NCBI GenBank assembly: GCA_902552345.1
Contig: CACDGO010000001.1
Span: 1-64,000 of the forward strand
Source of the DNA: an uncultured Pelagibacteraceae bacterium
Lineage (GTDB): Bacteria > Pseudomonadota > Alphaproteobacteria > Pelagibacterales > Pelagibacteraceae
Reading direction: 5' to 3'
Length of the DNA: 64,000 bases
Shown piece after piece: positions 1-12,107 of the stretch (position 1 is its first letter; every line of letters begins with the position of its first letter). The translations under genes were made by a program, and so were the position numbers. The notes beneath the pieces are model-generated. The model saw nothing but the letters and a program-made list of their open reading frames with translations, did not search any database and had not been told where the DNA came from.

Positions 1-1681
1 GGCAGAGAAATCAAGTGACATAATCAAGTTTTTGTTTAATATGAAAGTTGTTGCTACTATAAACCATAATATAGACAAGGATACGGCAGAATATATTGTT
101 AAAGAATTCGGGCACCAACCAATTATTGAGGATAAATCATTAATTCAAGCAGGAAAAATAAAAGAAAGTCTTACAGGTGATATTAAAAACAGGCCTCCAG
201 TGGTAACAATAATGGGTCATGTTGATCATGGAAAAACATCATTATTAGACTCACTAAGGGATTCTGATGTTGTATCAGGTGAACATGGGGGGATTACTCA
301 ACATATTGGAGCCTACCAAGTAAAAACGGACAACGAAAAATTAATTACATTTATTGATACACCAGGTCATGCAGCTTTTACTGAAATGAGAGCAAGAGGA
401 TCAAAGATTACAGACATTGTTGTTCTAGTAGTAGCAGCTGATGATGGAATTAAACCTCAAACAATAGAAGCTATAAAGCATGCAAAAGCGGCTAAAGTTC
501 CAATTATTGTAGCTATAAACAAATGCGATTTACCAGAGAAGAATATTAGCAAAATTAAAAATGAAATGATGCAATTCGAACTGATCGCAGAAGATTTAAG
601 TGGTGATACACTTTTTGTTGAAGTTTCAGCATTAAAAAAAATTAACTTAGATAAACTTAAAGAAGCCATATTACTTCAGTCAGAAATTTTAGACTTAAAA
701 GCCTCATTCTCGGAAAGTGCAAAAGGTGTTGTTATTGAGTCCAAAATTGATAAAGGAAAAGGACCTGTATCAACAATTTTAATAAGCAATGGGAAATTAA
801 AAAAGGGCGATCACTTTATTTGTGGAGATACTTTAGGAAAAATTAGAGCAATGATAAACCATGAGGGTAAAAATATTGAAGAAGCTCTTCCTTCAATGCC
901 AGTAGAGATTTTAGGTATGAATAGTACAGCTTACGCAGGTGCAGAGTTTATTGTGACTAAAGATGAAGATGAAGCAAAAGAAATGGCAGAATTTAAGAAA
1001 ATCAATAAAGTGAAAAATAACTTTTTGGCTAAAGATAAAACAACTTTATTTGACAAAGTTAAAAACAAAGATGAATTAAACATCATAATAAAATCAGATG
1101 TGCAAGGATCTAGCGAAGCTTTGAAAATGGCTATTAATAAAATCAAGCACAACGAGGTAGAGGCAAAAATTATACTATCTGATATAGGCATGATTAATGA
1201 AACAGACGTTTCTTTAGCAAAAGCTTCAAATGCTCTATTAATTGGATTTAATGTTAAACCTAATCGAGAGGCAAAAAAATTAGCTGATGATCAAAAAATA
1301 CAAATAAAGTTTTTTAATATAATCTATGAAGCTTTAGAATTTGTAGAAAAGTCGTTATCAGGACTTCTTGAACCAGATATTAAAGAAACTATTCTAGGAA
1401 GCGCAGAGATTAAAAAAATCTTTAAAGTTTCAAGCGCAGGAAAGATCGCAGGCTCTAAAGTTATTAGTGGAGAAATAAAAAGTAAATCAAAAGCAAGAAT
1501 TATTAGAGATGGAGTAGTAGTTTTTAATGGTGAAATCCTTACAATCTTTAGAGAAAAAGACCAAGTAAAAGAAGTTGGGACTGGTTTTGAATGCGGTATA
1601 AGTATTAAAGACTTTATAGATTTTAAAGAAAAAGACGTGATCGAGTCTTATATATCAGAGGAAATTAGGAGATCCATTTAG
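1..1681 (+). CDS. infB: Translation initiation factor IF-2 (5' end outside window)
   Basis: IF-2 is the GTPase that places initiator fMet-tRNA on the 30S subunit and promotes subunit joining. The reading frame is open to the left edge (first full codon at base 2), so the N-terminal part is missing; the TTG at 32 is only an internal codon. The GTPase motifs are clear: GHVDHGKTS (G1), DTPGHAAF (G3), NKCD (G4) and SAL (G5). They are followed by the beta-barrel domain II, the IF-2 domain 3 and a C-terminal domain containing GTGFECGI. It is followed after 2 bases by rbfA, the usual proteobacterial order. Identity is certain; only the true start is unseen. Confidence 0.97.
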   Translation, partial: AEKSSDIIKFLFNMKVVATINHNIDKDTAEYIVKEFGHQPIIEDKSLIQAGKIKESLTGDIKNRPPVVTIMGHVDHGKTSLLDSLRDSDVVSGEHGGITQHIGAYQVKTDNEKLITFIDTPGHAAFTEMRARGSKITDIVVLVVAADDGIKPQTIEAIKHAKAAKVPIIVAINKCDLPEKNISKIKNEMMQFELIAEDLSGDTLFVEVSALKKINLDKLKEAILLQSEILDLKASFSESAKGVVIESKIDKGKGPVSTILISNGKLKKGDHFICGDTLGKIRAMINHEGKNIEEALPSMPVEILGMNSTAYAGAEFIVTKDEDEAKEMAEFKKINKVKNNFLAKDKTTLFDKVKNKDELNIIIKSDVQGSSEALKMAINKIKHNEVEAKIILSDIGMINETDVSLAKASNALLIGFNVKPNREAKKLADDQKIQIKFFNIIYEALEFVEKSLSGLLEPDIKETILGSAEIKKIFKVSSAGKIAGSKVISGEIKSKSKARIIRDGVVVFNGEILTIFREKDQVKEVGTGFECGISIKDFIDFKEKDVIESYISEEIRRSI

Positions 1682-1683
1682 AT

Positions 1684-2082
1684 ATGAACAACCAATTTTC
1701 ACAAAAAATATTCAGTCAGAGACAACTTAGAGTTGGTGAATTAGTTAAACAAAATCTAGGCGAACTTTTCTTAAGAAATGAAGCAAAAATTCCATCAATA
1801 AACTCTAAATTAGTTACCGTTACAGAGGTAAGAATGACACCTGATCTTAAAACAGCAAGAGTTTACATTATTCCACTAGGTGGGGTAGACACTAAAGAAA
1901 CAGTAAAAATCTTGACGGAATACTCACATCTTGTTAGAAAGGCGCTGTCTAAAAGGCTAGATATTAAGTTTCTTCCTAAACTCACATTTGTTGAAGATAA
2001 CTCTTTTGAATATGCTGAAAAAATTGAAAAATTAATTAGACAAAATAAAGATAATGATAAAGAAAAAAAAAGATATAATTAA
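1684..2082 (+). CDS. rbfA: Ribosome-binding factor A
   Basis: RbfA is a small KH-like protein that binds the 30S subunit and helps 16S rRNA 5'-end maturation, notably in the cold. At 132 aa it has the family's usual length. Recognisable stretches include the N-terminal QRQLRVGELVKQ helix and the core VTVTEVRMTPDLKTARVYI, followed by VRKALSKRLDIKFLPKLTF. It starts 2 bases after infB and its 3' end overlaps rpsO by 29 bases, so the three are translationally coupled. truB, often found between rbfA and rpsO in alphaproteobacteria, is absent here. Confidence 0.95.
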   Translation: MNNQFSQKIFSQRQLRVGELVKQNLGELFLRNEAKIPSINSKLVTVTEVRMTPDLKTARVYIIPLGGVDTKETVKILTEYSHLVRKALSKRLDIKFLPKLTFVEDNSFEYAEKIEKLIRQNKDNDKEKKRYN

Positions 2083-2314
2083 ATCCTTAGCGTTACATGC
2101 TAAAGATGTAGGTTCCACAGAGATACAAATTGGTCTACTTACGGACAAAATATCTAAATTATCAGAACATTTTAAGAAATTTAAAAAAGATAAACACTCG
2201 ACTTTAGGCTTGACGAAATCTGTTAATAAAAGGAAGAAACTTTTAGCTTACCTTAAAAAACAAAACACCGAGTCATACCAAAAGGTTATTAAACAACTAA
2301 ATTTAAGGAAATAA
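2054..2314 (+). CDS. rpsO: 30S ribosomal protein S15
   Basis: S15 is a primary 16S rRNA binding protein that organises the platform of the 30S subunit. The 86-aa product carries the family hallmarks [16 protein letters not shown], the [11 protein letters not shown] turn and the C-terminal [11 protein letters not shown] helix; length is normal (E. coli 89 aa). The start is the ATG at 2054, inside the end of rbfA. The stop codon shares a base with the pnp start (TAATG), so rpsO and pnp are coupled, as in the classic rpsO-pnp operon. Confidence 0.96.
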   Translation: MIKKKKDIIKSLALHAKDVGSTEIQIGLLTDKISKLSEHFKKFKKDKHSTLGLTKSVNKRKKLLAYLKKQNTESYQKVIKQLNLRK

Positions 2315-4386
2315 TGTTTAAAATACACAAGGAGGAATTAGAAGTTAACGGTAAAAAGTTAACTTTGGAGACAGGCAAAATTGCACGTCAAGCAGACGGA
2401 GCTATTATTGCTTCCTTAGGCGAAACAGTAGTTATCGCTACAGCTGTTGGAGCAAAAAAAGTAGCGGAAGGTCAAGACTATTTTCCGTTATCAGTAAATT
2501 ATCAAGAAAAATATTATGCTGCCGGTAAAATTCCCGGTGGATATTTTAAAAGAGAAGCTAGACCAACCGAAGCTGAAACTTTAATATCTAGATTAATAGA
2601 TAGACCCATTAGACCTTTGTTCCCATCAAGCTTTATGAACGAGGTCCAGGTTCTTCCCACAGTTCTATCCTATGATGGTGAAAACCAACCAGATATATTA
2701 TCGATTATCGCATCTTCAGCTGCTCTAGCTATTTCAGGGTTGCCATTTTTGGGACCGATAGCTGCAAGCAGAGTTGGTTATAAAGACGGAAAGTATTTGT
2801 TAAATCCCTCATCAGAGGAATTAAAAGAGTCGGAGTTAGACTTAGTAGTTGCTGGAACTAAAAACGCAGTCCTTATGGTCGAGTCAGAAACATCAGGATT
2901 ATCAGAAAAGGTTATGTTGGATGCAGTAAGATTTGGGCATGAAAAATTTGTACCAACAATTGAAGCAATCGAAAAGTTAGCGAAAAAAGCTGGGAAGCCA
3001 AAGTGGGATGTTGAAGAGGTGGATCACTCTGAGACCAAAAAGAAGATAGCCGGGAAATTTGAAAGTAGTTTAAGAAGTGCATTTAATGAAATAGATAAGA
3101 AAAAAAGATCTACGGCTATTTCTGAAATAGAAAATCAATGTAAAGAAATGTTTGCGGGGGATGAAACTGTGACTGAAAATCAAGCAATGAGTCAGTTAAA
3201 ATCTTTAGAAAAGGATATTGTAAGAACCGCAATTTTAAAAGAAAAGAAAAGAATTGACGGACGAGGTCTAGCTGATGTGAGACAAATAAAATGTGAAGTG
3301 GGTGTTTTGCCAAGAACCCATGGTTCCGCTCTTTTTACTAGAGGAGAAACACAAGCTCTTGTTGTAACTACGCTTGGAATGATGGATGATGAACAAAGAT
3401 TAGAAAGTCTTGAGGGAATGCAAAGATCAAATTTTATGTTGCATTACAATTTTCCCCCATTTTCAGTTGGAGAATGTGGCAGAATAGGCACAGGAAGAAG
3501 AGAAATTGGTCATGGCAAACTTGCTTGGAGAGCAATAAACTCATCTTTGCCAAAAAAAGAAAATTTCCCTTATACTTTAAGAGTAGTTTCAGAAATAACG
3601 GAGTCTAATGGTTCCTCATCAATGGCAACTGTTTGTGGAACTTCCTTATCATTGATGGATGCAGGAGTTCCGATAAAAGAACCTGTTGCTGGAATTGCAA
3701 TGGGATTAATTAAAGAAGGCAATGATTTTTCAGTGTTATCAGATATTTTGGGAGATGAAGACCATTTAGGAGATATGGATTTTAAAGTGGCTGGTACAAA
3801 AAATGGCATAACTTCACTTCAGATGGATATCAAAATTACAGGTATTACATTTGAGATAATGGAAAAAGCATTGGACCAAGCCAAAGCAGGCAGAGAACAT
3901 ATTTTAAATGAGATGAATAAAGCTATAAAAACATCAAGGAAAGAATTTTCAAAGCACACACCAAAAATGGAAACAATTAAAGTAGATAAGAAAGATATAG
4001 CCACAGTAATTGGTAAAGGTGGAGCAACAATTAGAGAAATTGTTGAAACATCTGGAGCAAAAGTTGATGTCAAAGATACAGGAGAAGTAACTGTTGCAGC
4101 TCCAGACGAAGCATCAAGAAACAAAGCTATAGATTTCATCAAAAATTTAATTGCTAAACCAGAAATGGGTAAAATTTATAAAGGTAAAGTTGTAAAGATT
4201 ATGGAATTTGGAGCTTTCGTAAACTTCTTAGGTAAGCAAGACGGCCTTGTCCATATATCTGAGCTAGCTGACAAACGGGTAGCAAAAGTTGGTGATGTTG
4301 TGAAAGAGGGTGATGAAGTTTCAGTAAAAGTCGTTGGATTCGATCGGGGTAAAGTAAAACTTTCTATGAAACAAGCTTCGGCTTAA
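2314..4386 (+). CDS. pnp: Polyribonucleotide nucleotidyltransferase (PNPase)
   Basis: PNPase degrades RNA 3' to 5' using phosphate and can add tails in reverse; it is a core enzyme of the RNA degradosome. The 690-aa protein shows the full architecture: two RNase PH domains (second one with FTRGETQAL and the [14 protein letters not shown] segment), a KH domain near residues 555-615 ([11 protein letters not shown]) and an S1 domain at the end ([22 protein letters not shown]). It overlaps the stop of convergent fabI by 4 bases, leaving no room for a terminator between them. Confidence 0.97.
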   Translation: MFKIHKEELEVNGKKLTLETGKIARQADGAIIASLGETVVIATAVGAKKVAEGQDYFPLSVNYQEKYYAAGKIPGGYFKREARPTEAETLISRLIDRPIRPLFPSSFMNEVQVLPTVLSYDGENQPDILSIIASSAALAISGLPFLGPIAASRVGYKDGKYLLNPSSEELKESELDLVVAGTKNAVLMVESETSGLSEKVMLDAVRFGHEKFVPTIEAIEKLAKKAGKPKWDVEEVDHSETKKKIAGKFESSLRSAFNEIDKKKRSTAISEIENQCKEMFAGDETVTENQAMSQLKSLEKDIVRTAILKEKKRIDGRGLADVRQIKCEVGVLPRTHGSALFTRGETQALVVTTLGMMDDEQRLESLEGMQRSNFMLHYNFPPFSVGECGRIGTGRREIGHGKLAWRAINSSLPKKENFPYTLRVVSEITESNGSSSMATVCGTSLSLMDAGVPIKEPVAGIAMGLIKEGNDFSVLSDILGDEDHLGDMDFKVAGTKNGITSLQMDIKITGITFEIMEKALDQAKAGREHILNEMNKAIKTSRKEFSKHTPKMETIKVDKKDIATVIGKGGATIREIVETSGAKVDVKDTGEVTVAAPDEASRNKAIDFIKNLIAKPEMGKIYKGKVVKIMEFGAFVNFLGKQDGLVHISELADKRVAKVGDVVKEGDEVSVKVVGFDRGKVKLSMKQASA

Positions 4387-5168
4387 GTCATATTTTTAGG
4401 ATCTGGCATTCCCACTTTATTATAACCTGCATCTACATAATGAATTTCACCAGTTACTCCAGCGGCTAAATTACTAAGTAAGTATAAAGCAGAATTACCA
4501 ACATCATGAATATCCACATTTCTTTTTAAAAATGAGTGGTCCTCATTCCATTTATACAAAAATTTCGCATCTCCTATTGCCGAGGCAGCTAGAGTTTTAA
4601 TAGGTCCTGCACTAATTGCGTTAACCCTAATTTTTTTCTTCCCTAAATCTCTAGCTAAATATTTTACACTTGCTTCTAAAGCAGATTTACAAACACCCAT
4701 AACATTATAATTTGGAATTGCTTTTGTGGACTCGTATGTAAGAGTTAGCAAACTACCCTCTTCACTCATAATTTTTGAGGCTTCTTTTGAAACTTCAGTA
4801 AATGAAAAACATGATATAAGCATACTTCTAAGAAAATTTTCTCTTGATGTATTTAAATATTCCCCGGATAATTCTAACTTATCTGAGAAAGCAACTGCAT
4901 GAACAACAAAGTCTATTCCTCCCCATTTTGATTTTACGTCTTCAAAAAGTTTAACTATTTCCTCTTTTTTTTCTACATCACAGCTAAAAGTAATATTCGA
5001 ATTTAATTTTTCAGCTAGAGGTATTACTCTTTTTTTTAAAGCATCACCTAAGTAAGTAAAAGCTAGTTCAGCACCAGCTTCTGATAATTTTTGAGATATA
5101 CCCCAAGCTATTGAGCGATCGTTTGCAACACCCATGATCAAACCTTTTTTGCCTTTCATTAAATTCAT
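4383..5168 (-). CDS. fabI: Enoyl-[acyl-carrier-protein] reductase (NADH)
   Basis: FabI performs the last step of each fatty acid elongation cycle, reducing trans-2-enoyl-ACP with NADH. The 261-aa short-chain dehydrogenase has the FabI-type cofactor loop ([12 protein letters not shown]), the active-site region [23 protein letters not shown] with the catalytic Tyr and Lys, and the [12 protein letters not shown] segment. The start codon overlaps the fabB stop by the ATGA pattern, so fabA-fabB-fabI is one translationally coupled operon. M4 (base 5159) is a possible alternative start. FabI is the triclosan-sensitive type of reductase. Confidence 0.95.
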   Translation of the reverse strand: MNLMKGKKGLIMGVANDRSIAWGISQKLSEAGAELAFTYLGDALKKRVIPLAEKLNSNITFSCDVEKKEEIVKLFEDVKSKWGGIDFVVHAVAFSDKLELSGEYLNTSRENFLRSMLISCFSFTEVSKEASKIMSEEGSLLTLTYESTKAIPNYNVMGVCKSALEASVKYLARDLGKKKIRVNAISAGPIKTLAASAIGDAKFLYKWNEDHSFLKRNVDIHDVGNSALYLLSNLAAGVTGEIHYVDAGYNKVGMPDPKNMT

Positions 5169-6382
5169 GATTTTACCTTTTCGAATACTAAAGTAGCATT
5201 GGTTCCTCCAAAACCAAAACTATTAGACATTATAGTATTTAAACTAATATTTTTTTCAACTTTGGTGACGATTGGATACTTTTTTGCTTCTTCATCCATA
5301 TCACTAATATTTGCTGATGCAGCTATAAAATTATTTTTCATCATAATTAAACTATAGACGGCTTCGTGCACTGAAGTAGCCCCTAGTGAATGTCCGGCGA
5401 GAGATTTAGTGGAACTAATTTTAGGTTTATAGTCATTAAACACTTCTCCCAATGCTTTTAATTCAGTAATGTCCCCCACTGGCGTAGATGTTCCATGAGT
5501 ATTTATATAATCGATCTTATTTTTTGCAGTGATTAGTGCCATTTTCATGCACCGAACTGCACCTTCTCCTGATGGTGCGACCATATCATATCCATCTGAT
5601 GTAGCACCATATCCTGTTAATTCTGCATAAATTTTTGCTCCCCTTGATTTTGCATGCTCGTATTCTTCTAAAACTAAAACTCCACCTCCACCTGAGATAA
5701 CAAAACCATCTCTAGTTTTATCATAAGGTCTAGAAGCTTTTTCAGGAGTATCATTATATTTAGAAGATAAAGCCGTCATGGCATCAAACATCGCAGTCAT
5801 AGCAAAATGAACTTCATCACTGCCACCCGCAAAAATAATTTTTTGTTTTCCTAACTGAATTAATTCCATAGCATTACCAATGCAATGTCCGCTAGTTGCA
5901 CACGCTGAACTAATAGTGTAGTTAACTCCTTTTATTTTAAAAGGGACTGCTAGAGTCGCTGAAGCTGTACTTGACATTGTTCGTGGTACTATAAAAGGTC
6001 CCATTCTCTTCGGACTTTTTTCTCTAGTCTTATCTGCAGCCAATATAACGTTTTCTATTGAGGGACCACCTGACCCCATAATCATTCCAGTCAATGAATT
6101 GCTTACATCTTTTTCTTCAAGTCCAGAATCTTTCACAGCTTCACTCATTGAAACATAATTATAAGCAGACCCCGGACCCATAAATCTTATAAATTTTCTG
6201 TCTACATGGTCTTCTAGTTTTATATTTGGTTTTCCGTGAACATGGCTTTTTAAATTGTATTCCTTATACTCTTCAGAAAATGTAATGCCTGATTTTGAAT
6301 TAAGTAATGATTTGTAAACCTCATCTTGATTATTTCCTAAACAAGAAACTACCCCTATCCCAGTAACAACAACTCTTTTCAT
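5165..6382 (-). CDS. fabB: 3-oxoacyl-[acyl-carrier-protein] synthase I
   Basis: FabB condenses malonyl-ACP with acyl-ACP and is specifically needed to elongate the cis-3-decenoyl-ACP made by FabA, so it commits chains to the unsaturated pathway. The 405-aa protein has the catalytic Cys in [10 protein letters not shown] and the two active-site His motifs [11 protein letters not shown] and [10 protein letters not shown], plus the C-terminal [10 protein letters not shown]. The ATG overlaps the end of fabA by 4 bases. Placement between fabA and fabI supports FabB over FabF. Confidence 0.95.
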   Translation of the reverse strand: MKRVVVTGIGVVSCLGNNQDEVYKSLLNSKSGITFSEEYKEYNLKSHVHGKPNIKLEDHVDRKFIRFMGPGSAYNYVSMSEAVKDSGLEEKDVSNSLTGMIMGSGGPSIENVILAADKTREKSPKRMGPFIVPRTMSSTASATLAVPFKIKGVNYTISSACATSGHCIGNAMELIQLGKQKIIFAGGSDEVHFAMTAMFDAMTALSSKYNDTPEKASRPYDKTRDGFVISGGGGVLVLEEYEHAKSRGAKIYAELTGYGATSDGYDMVAPSGEGAVRCMKMALITAKNKIDYINTHGTSTPVGDITELKALGEVFNDYKPKISSTKSLAGHSLGATSVHEAVYSLIMMKNNFIAASANISDMDEEAKKYPIVTKVEKNISLNTIMSNSFGFGGTNATLVFEKVKS

Positions 6383-6882
6383 TGTTTGAATAATCCCACC
6401 TTTAAATTTTCTGCTGTATAAATTATCTTTCCATCTGCACTTAAAATACCATTAGCTAATCCAACTGCAGTTCCCTCTTTTTTTAAAATTCTTTTCATAT
6501 TTATTTCGTAAGTTGCCATTTTAATATTTTTTAACACTTCACCTGTGAATTTTACAGAATTTACTCCTAAAGCTCTACCCTTTCCAGGTTCACCTATCCA
6601 GCCTAAATAAAACCCAACTAATTGCCACATAGCATCTAAACCAAGGCAACCTGGCATAACTGGGTCTTTTTTAAAATGACAATCAAAAAACCATAGATTG
6701 TCTTTAATATCAAGCTCAGCTTTAATAAATCCTTTTTTAAATTCACCTGTATTTTTTTTTATGTCTGTAATTCTATCAAACATTAGCATCGGGGGTAATG
6801 GTAGCTTAGCATTACCTTCACCAAATAATTTTCCCTCTCCACACGAAATTAATTCATCGTAACTGTAACTGTTTTTTTGCAT
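6379..6882 (-). CDS. fabA: 3-hydroxydecanoyl-ACP dehydratase/isomerase
   Basis: FabA dehydrates 3-hydroxydecanoyl-ACP and isomerises the product to cis-3-decenoyl-ACP, the entry to anaerobic-type unsaturated fatty acid synthesis. The 167-aa hot-dog protein has the catalytic His in [19 protein letters not shown] with the paired Asp a few residues on, followed by [11 protein letters not shown]. It is the first gene of fabA-fabB-fabI and faces irr across 90 bases. The same irr/fabA arrangement is seen in many alphaproteobacteria. Confidence 0.96.
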   Translation of the reverse strand: MQKNSYSYDELISCGEGKLFGEGNAKLPLPPMLMFDRITDIKKNTGEFKKGFIKAELDIKDNLWFFDCHFKKDPVMPGCLGLDAMWQLVGFYLGWIGEPGKGRALGVNSVKFTGEVLKNIKMATYEINMKRILKKEGTAVGLANGILSADGKIIYTAENLKVGLFKQ

Positions 6883-6933
6883 GATTTAGATCTGTTTTAC
6901 TTGATTTAGTAAAAGTTTCATATATATTTGTAC

Positions 6934-6948
6934 TTAGAATGATTATAA
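6934..6948. promoter_or_regulatory. Irr-box-like palindrome between fabA and irr
   Basis: TTAGAA-TGA-TTATAA is an imperfect palindrome one base away from the TTAGAA-NNN-TTCTAA pattern I recall for the alphaproteobacterial Irr box. On the minus strand it overlaps a TATAAT (6942-6947) that fits a -10 element for fabA. A very similar element lies in front of katG. Function as an Irr operator is inferred from the match and from the neighbouring irr gene. Confidence 0.5.
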
Positions 6949-6972
6949 AGTAGATTAAAAACTTAATAAAAC

Positions 6973-7380
6973 GTGAAAAAAATAGACATTTTAAAAAAAT
7001 TAAGGTCCTCTAGCTTAAGACCGACTAAACAAAGAGTTGAAATAGCTAAATTTTTATTCGAAAGAGAAAAAACGTTTCATTTTACAGTTGAAAGTTTAAA
7101 TAAACTTTTAATAAAAAAATCAACTTCTAAAATTGCACTAGCTACAATTTATAACACGGTCCATGCCTTCAAAGCTGCTGGACATTTAAACGAAGTTGAA
7201 GTTAGAGGAAATAAAACTTATTTCGATACAAATGTTTCGAACCATCACCACTTTTATGATAGTGAGACTTCAGAATTAATTGATATAGATGCCAATGATG
7301 TAGTCATTCAAAAAATTCCTAAAGCACCAAATGGTAAAAAAATAAAAAATGTGGAGGTATTTATAAATTTGAAAAATTGA
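6973..7380 (+). CDS. irr: Iron response regulator Irr (Fur superfamily)
   Basis: Irr is the haem-sensing member of the Fur family that replaces Fur as the main iron regulator in many alphaproteobacteria. The 135-aa product has the Fur winged helix (LRPTKQRVEIAKFLF, then KIALATIYNTVHAFKAAGHL) and the metal/haem region NVSNHHHFYDSETSELIDI, with the HHH run typical of Irr rather than the HHDH of Fur. The start is GTG at 6973 with no earlier in-frame option that fits the family. Divergence from fabA supports Irr over Fur or PerR. Confidence 0.87.
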   Translation: MKKIDILKKLRSSSLRPTKQRVEIAKFLFEREKTFHFTVESLNKLLIKKSTSKIALATIYNTVHAFKAAGHLNEVEVRGNKTYFDTNVSNHHHFYDSETSELIDIDANDVVIQKIPKAPNGKKIKNVEVFINLKN

Positions 7381-7391
7381 CAGTTTGTCGC

Positions 7392-9599
<2,208 letters not shown>

Positions 9600-9600
9600 C

Positions 9601-10236
9601 ATGGAAATAGTTAAAACACCAAATTTAAAAACGTTAAATCAAAATATAAAAGATGATTTTTACAAGGTTCCAAATCTAAAATTTGATATTGAAAAAATGA
9701 GAGCAGATTTAAATTTAGTTTTAAAAAAGAAAAAATTTAGCACATTAGGTATAAAAAACTTCGGAGCCATTTCATTAAATCAAATCCCAGGAGACAAATC
9801 TTCGATAGAAGGCCATAATGTAAGAGGAACATATTGGACTATACCGGATGAAAATGGGAAAGAAATAGAAAGAGATAAACCAATTGATGAGTCTAAATAT
9901 ACGCAAATTGTTCCTGAGTTTAAGGGAACTTATTTTGAAGAAGTTTATAACTCTTTAAAGAAACACTTTAAGCTTGGAAGAGTGAGAATTTTATTAAAAG
10001 AACCTAGATCTACTCTTAGCTGGCATAGAGATCCTGAGCCAAGACTTCACATTCCGATTATTACAAACAAAGGATGCAGGATGGTAATCGATGAAATTTG
10101 TAGACATATGCCGGCGGACGGATCTGTAACAATTACTAATAATACAAAATATCATAATTTTTTTAATGGAGGAGAACAGGATAGAATTCATCTAGTTGCT
10201 TGTGTTCTTGAAAATCCTTTTAAAAAAAATGGCTGA
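9601..10236 (+). CDS. Aspartyl/asparaginyl beta-hydroxylase-like 2OG-Fe(II) oxygenase
   Basis: The product (211 aa) resembles the double-stranded beta-helix oxygenases that use 2-oxoglutarate and Fe(II), specifically the aspartyl/asparaginyl beta-hydroxylase group. Visible candidates for metal and cosubstrate binding are His142 and Asp144 in SWHRDPEPRLHIPI, His185 in KYHNFFN, and Arg195/His197 in QDRIHLV. The substrate is unknown. It begins 1 base after katG, so the two are co-transcribed; a role in oxidative or iron stress is only an inference from that. Motif assignment is by eye. Confidence 0.7.
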   Translation: MEIVKTPNLKTLNQNIKDDFYKVPNLKFDIEKMRADLNLVLKKKKFSTLGIKNFGAISLNQIPGDKSSIEGHNVRGTYWTIPDENGKEIERDKPIDESKYTQIVPEFKGTYFEEVYNSLKKHFKLGRVRILLKEPRSTLSWHRDPEPRLHIPIITNKGCRMVIDEICRHMPADGSVTITNNTKYHNFFNGGEQDRIHLVACVLENPFKKNG

Positions 10237-10474
10237 ATTTGACAGAGGTATATACCTTACAGTTAAAGATATATATGAGAACAATAAAGGTTCTTTACTT
10301 CGAACCTTAATTTACACAATTGGGCACTTTGCAATAGCAATTACTGTGCTAATGTTAATTGCAGACGTACCGTTTATTATTGCATTAACCGACGCCATTG
10401 TTGAACCTATAGCCAATTCAGTTTGGTACTTTATCTTAGATAAAATTTGGACGGCGAAGTTCAAAAAAAAATAA
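10229..10474 (+). CDS. DUF2061 family membrane protein
   Basis: Small membrane protein of about 81 aa with two hydrophobic segments and the DUF2061 pattern: an R-T pair at the start of the first helix (SLLRTLIYTIGHF), a central acidic residue and the ending NSVWYFILDKIW. Its function is not known. I chose the ATG at 10229 (MAEFDRG), overlapping the previous gene by 8 bases, over the TTG at 10196, which would add 11 unrelated residues. It probably belongs to the katG transcript and ends 2 bases from the convergent SH3 gene. Confidence 0.7.
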   Translation: MAEFDRGIYLTVKDIYENNKGSLLRTLIYTIGHFAIAITVLMLIADVPFIIALTDAIVEPIANSVWYFILDKIWTAKFKKK

Positions 10475-10476
10475 TA

Positions 10477-10926
10477 TTACTCTATTCTTCCCCAAAGGTA
10501 TTTTTTTTTAACCCACCCATTTATATCTTTACTTAATATTTTACACCAATTATCTTTACATTTTTTAATTAGTAAAAGTTTTCCAACTTTTGATACAGCT
10601 GTAGGTTTTGAATATATAGTATTTTTTGAGTAAATATTTGTATCATCGTTTATTACTATTGCAGCTTTCTTTTTTGATAATTGTGATATGTGGATCCAAC
10701 CTGTATTATTTTCATGATCTCTAATTTTTCTAAAATTTTCAGACTTATCTTGAACAAGTACTGGTAAATATTTTTTTTTATAAAATAATTTAATAGGATA
10801 TTCAAAAGATGGTCCATTCCTTAAGTTGACTATATCGTTTCTTAAGGTTAGAAAATACTCATCAGCAAGAATGTTTTGAAATATAAAAAAAAACAGTATT
10901 AAAAAAGTGTAAATTAATTTGAGCAT
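10477..10926 (-). CDS. Secreted bacterial SH3-domain protein
   Basis: A 149-aa protein with a clear N-terminal signal peptide (hydrophobic residues 4-21, ending ILADEY). Two bacterial SH3-like units follow: the first has VNLRNGPSFEYPI and GWIHISQL, the second ends with CKILSKDINGWVKKKYLWG. Such proteins act in the periplasm and often bind cell-wall peptides, but no substrate can be read here. It is the last gene of the minus-strand run ubiE-ubiB-coaBC-dut-moeB and overlaps moeB by 13 bases. Confidence 0.75.
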   Translation of the reverse strand: MLKLIYTFLILFFFIFQNILADEYFLTLRNDIVNLRNGPSFEYPIKLFYKKKYLPVLVQDKSENFRKIRDHENNTGWIHISQLSKKKAAIVINDDTNIYSKNTIYSKPTAVSKVGKLLLIKKCKDNWCKILSKDINGWVKKKYLWGRIE

Positions 10927-11663
10927 TTATTTTTGCAATTTGGATTTGAAGTTAATTTTACTTTTCTAAAATTAGTTTTGATAGAATCAAATATGATTAT
11001 TTGTTCGTCAAAATCTTTGTTTAAATTAAGTATTGATTTTAATACTTCGTTCGCTTGAAGAGAACCTAGAACGCCAGCTACCGGCGAAAAAATTCCCTCT
11101 GACTGGCAGTTATTCTCTGTCTCTGGCTTTTCAGGCATGAAACAACGATAACAAGAGGTCTTATGTTTAAAATTAAATTTATATAAATGGCCATCAAATT
11201 TACTGATCGCTGCCGAGATAAGTATCTTTTTATTTTTCTTACAATAATCATTTATAAGATACCTTGTCTCATAATTATCTGTCCCGTCGCAAACTATATC
11301 ATAATTTCTTATTATAGATTTTATATTTGAAGCGGTTATTTTTTTTTTGTATTTTTTAATATTTATTTTTTTATAAAATTTATTTATTTTATATTTTGCT
11401 CGATCAACTTTAAACTTTCCAATATCATTTGGAGCAAATAGGGTTTGCCTGCTTAAATTACTTAATTCTATTTTATCATAGTCAGCAATACCTAAAGTCC
11501 CGACTCCTGATGATGCAAGATACGTTAAAACCGGACAGCCAAGTCCTCCAACCCCGATAATTAATACCTTCGAGTTAAATATTTTTTTTTGTCCACTGAT
11601 ACCGATTTTCTTTAATACAATTTGTTTCTCAAATCTTTCAAAATCTTGAAAATTTAAATTCAT
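10914..11663 (-). CDS. moeB: MoeB/ThiF/HesA-type adenylyltransferase
   Basis: E1-like enzyme that adenylates the C-terminal glycine of a small sulphur-carrier protein (MoaD or ThiS). The 249-aa protein shows the ATP-binding GVGGLGCPVLTYLASSGVG, the RQTLFAPNDIG segment, the DGTDNYETRYLIND region and four zinc-type cysteines (CYRC and the C-terminal CKNKC). Placement after dut is common in alphaproteobacteria. Whether it serves molybdopterin or thiamine synthesis cannot be decided from the sequence; no partner carrier is in the window. Confidence 0.8.
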   Translation of the reverse strand: MNLNFQDFERFEKQIVLKKIGISGQKKIFNSKVLIIGVGGLGCPVLTYLASSGVGTLGIADYDKIELSNLSRQTLFAPNDIGKFKVDRAKYKINKFYKKINIKKYKKKITASNIKSIIRNYDIVCDGTDNYETRYLINDYCKKNKKILISAAISKFDGHLYKFNFKHKTSCYRCFMPEKPETENNCQSEGIFSPVAGVLGSLQANEVLKSILNLNKDFDEQIIIFDSIKTNFRKVKLTSNPNCKNKCSN

Positions 11664-11666
11664 TTA

Positions 11667-12107
11667 TTACCTAATTCCAGTGGATCCAAAACCACCTACA
11701 TCTCTCTCAGTTTTTTCTAAATCTTTAACCTCCCTAATCTTTGCTTTAATAATAGGACACAGAACCATTTGAGCAATTCGATCTCCTTTTTCTATTACAA
11801 AATTTGAATTACCTAAATTAATAAGTATGATTTTAATTTCACCTCTGTAATCTGAGTCTATAGTTCCTGGCGTATTTAAAACTGAAATCTGGTTTTTTGC
11901 TGCTAAGCCTGATCTTGGTCTAATTTGTATTTCATAATCTTTGGGTATCGATATTGAAATACCTGTTGGAACAATCGAAGTTTTACCTGGTTCTAAATTG
12001 ATTGGTTTTTCTAAATGAGCCGCCAAGTCCATCCCAGATGAACCGCTAGTTTCATATTTAGGTAATTCAATATTCTTTGATAATCTTTTAATTAAAATTT
12101 CTGTCAT
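11667..12107 (-). CDS. dut: dUTP diphosphatase
   Basis: Dut hydrolyses dUTP to dUMP, keeping uracil out of DNA and feeding dTMP synthesis. The product (146 aa from the ATG at 12107) carries the trimeric dUTPase motifs: SGMDLAA, RPRSGLA, NTPGTIDSDYRGE with the catalytic Asp, GDRIAQM and the C-terminal GGFGSTG lid. A TTG at 12113 would add two residues but the ATG fits better. The start lies inside the end of coaBC (about 20 bases of overlap), so the genes are coupled. Confidence 0.95.
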   Translation of the reverse strand: MTEILIKRLSKNIELPKYETSGSSGMDLAAHLEKPINLEPGKTSIVPTGISISIPKDYEIQIRPRSGLAAKNQISVLNTPGTIDSDYRGEIKIILINLGNSNFVIEKGDRIAQMVLCPIIKAKIREVKDLEKTERDVGGFGSTGIR

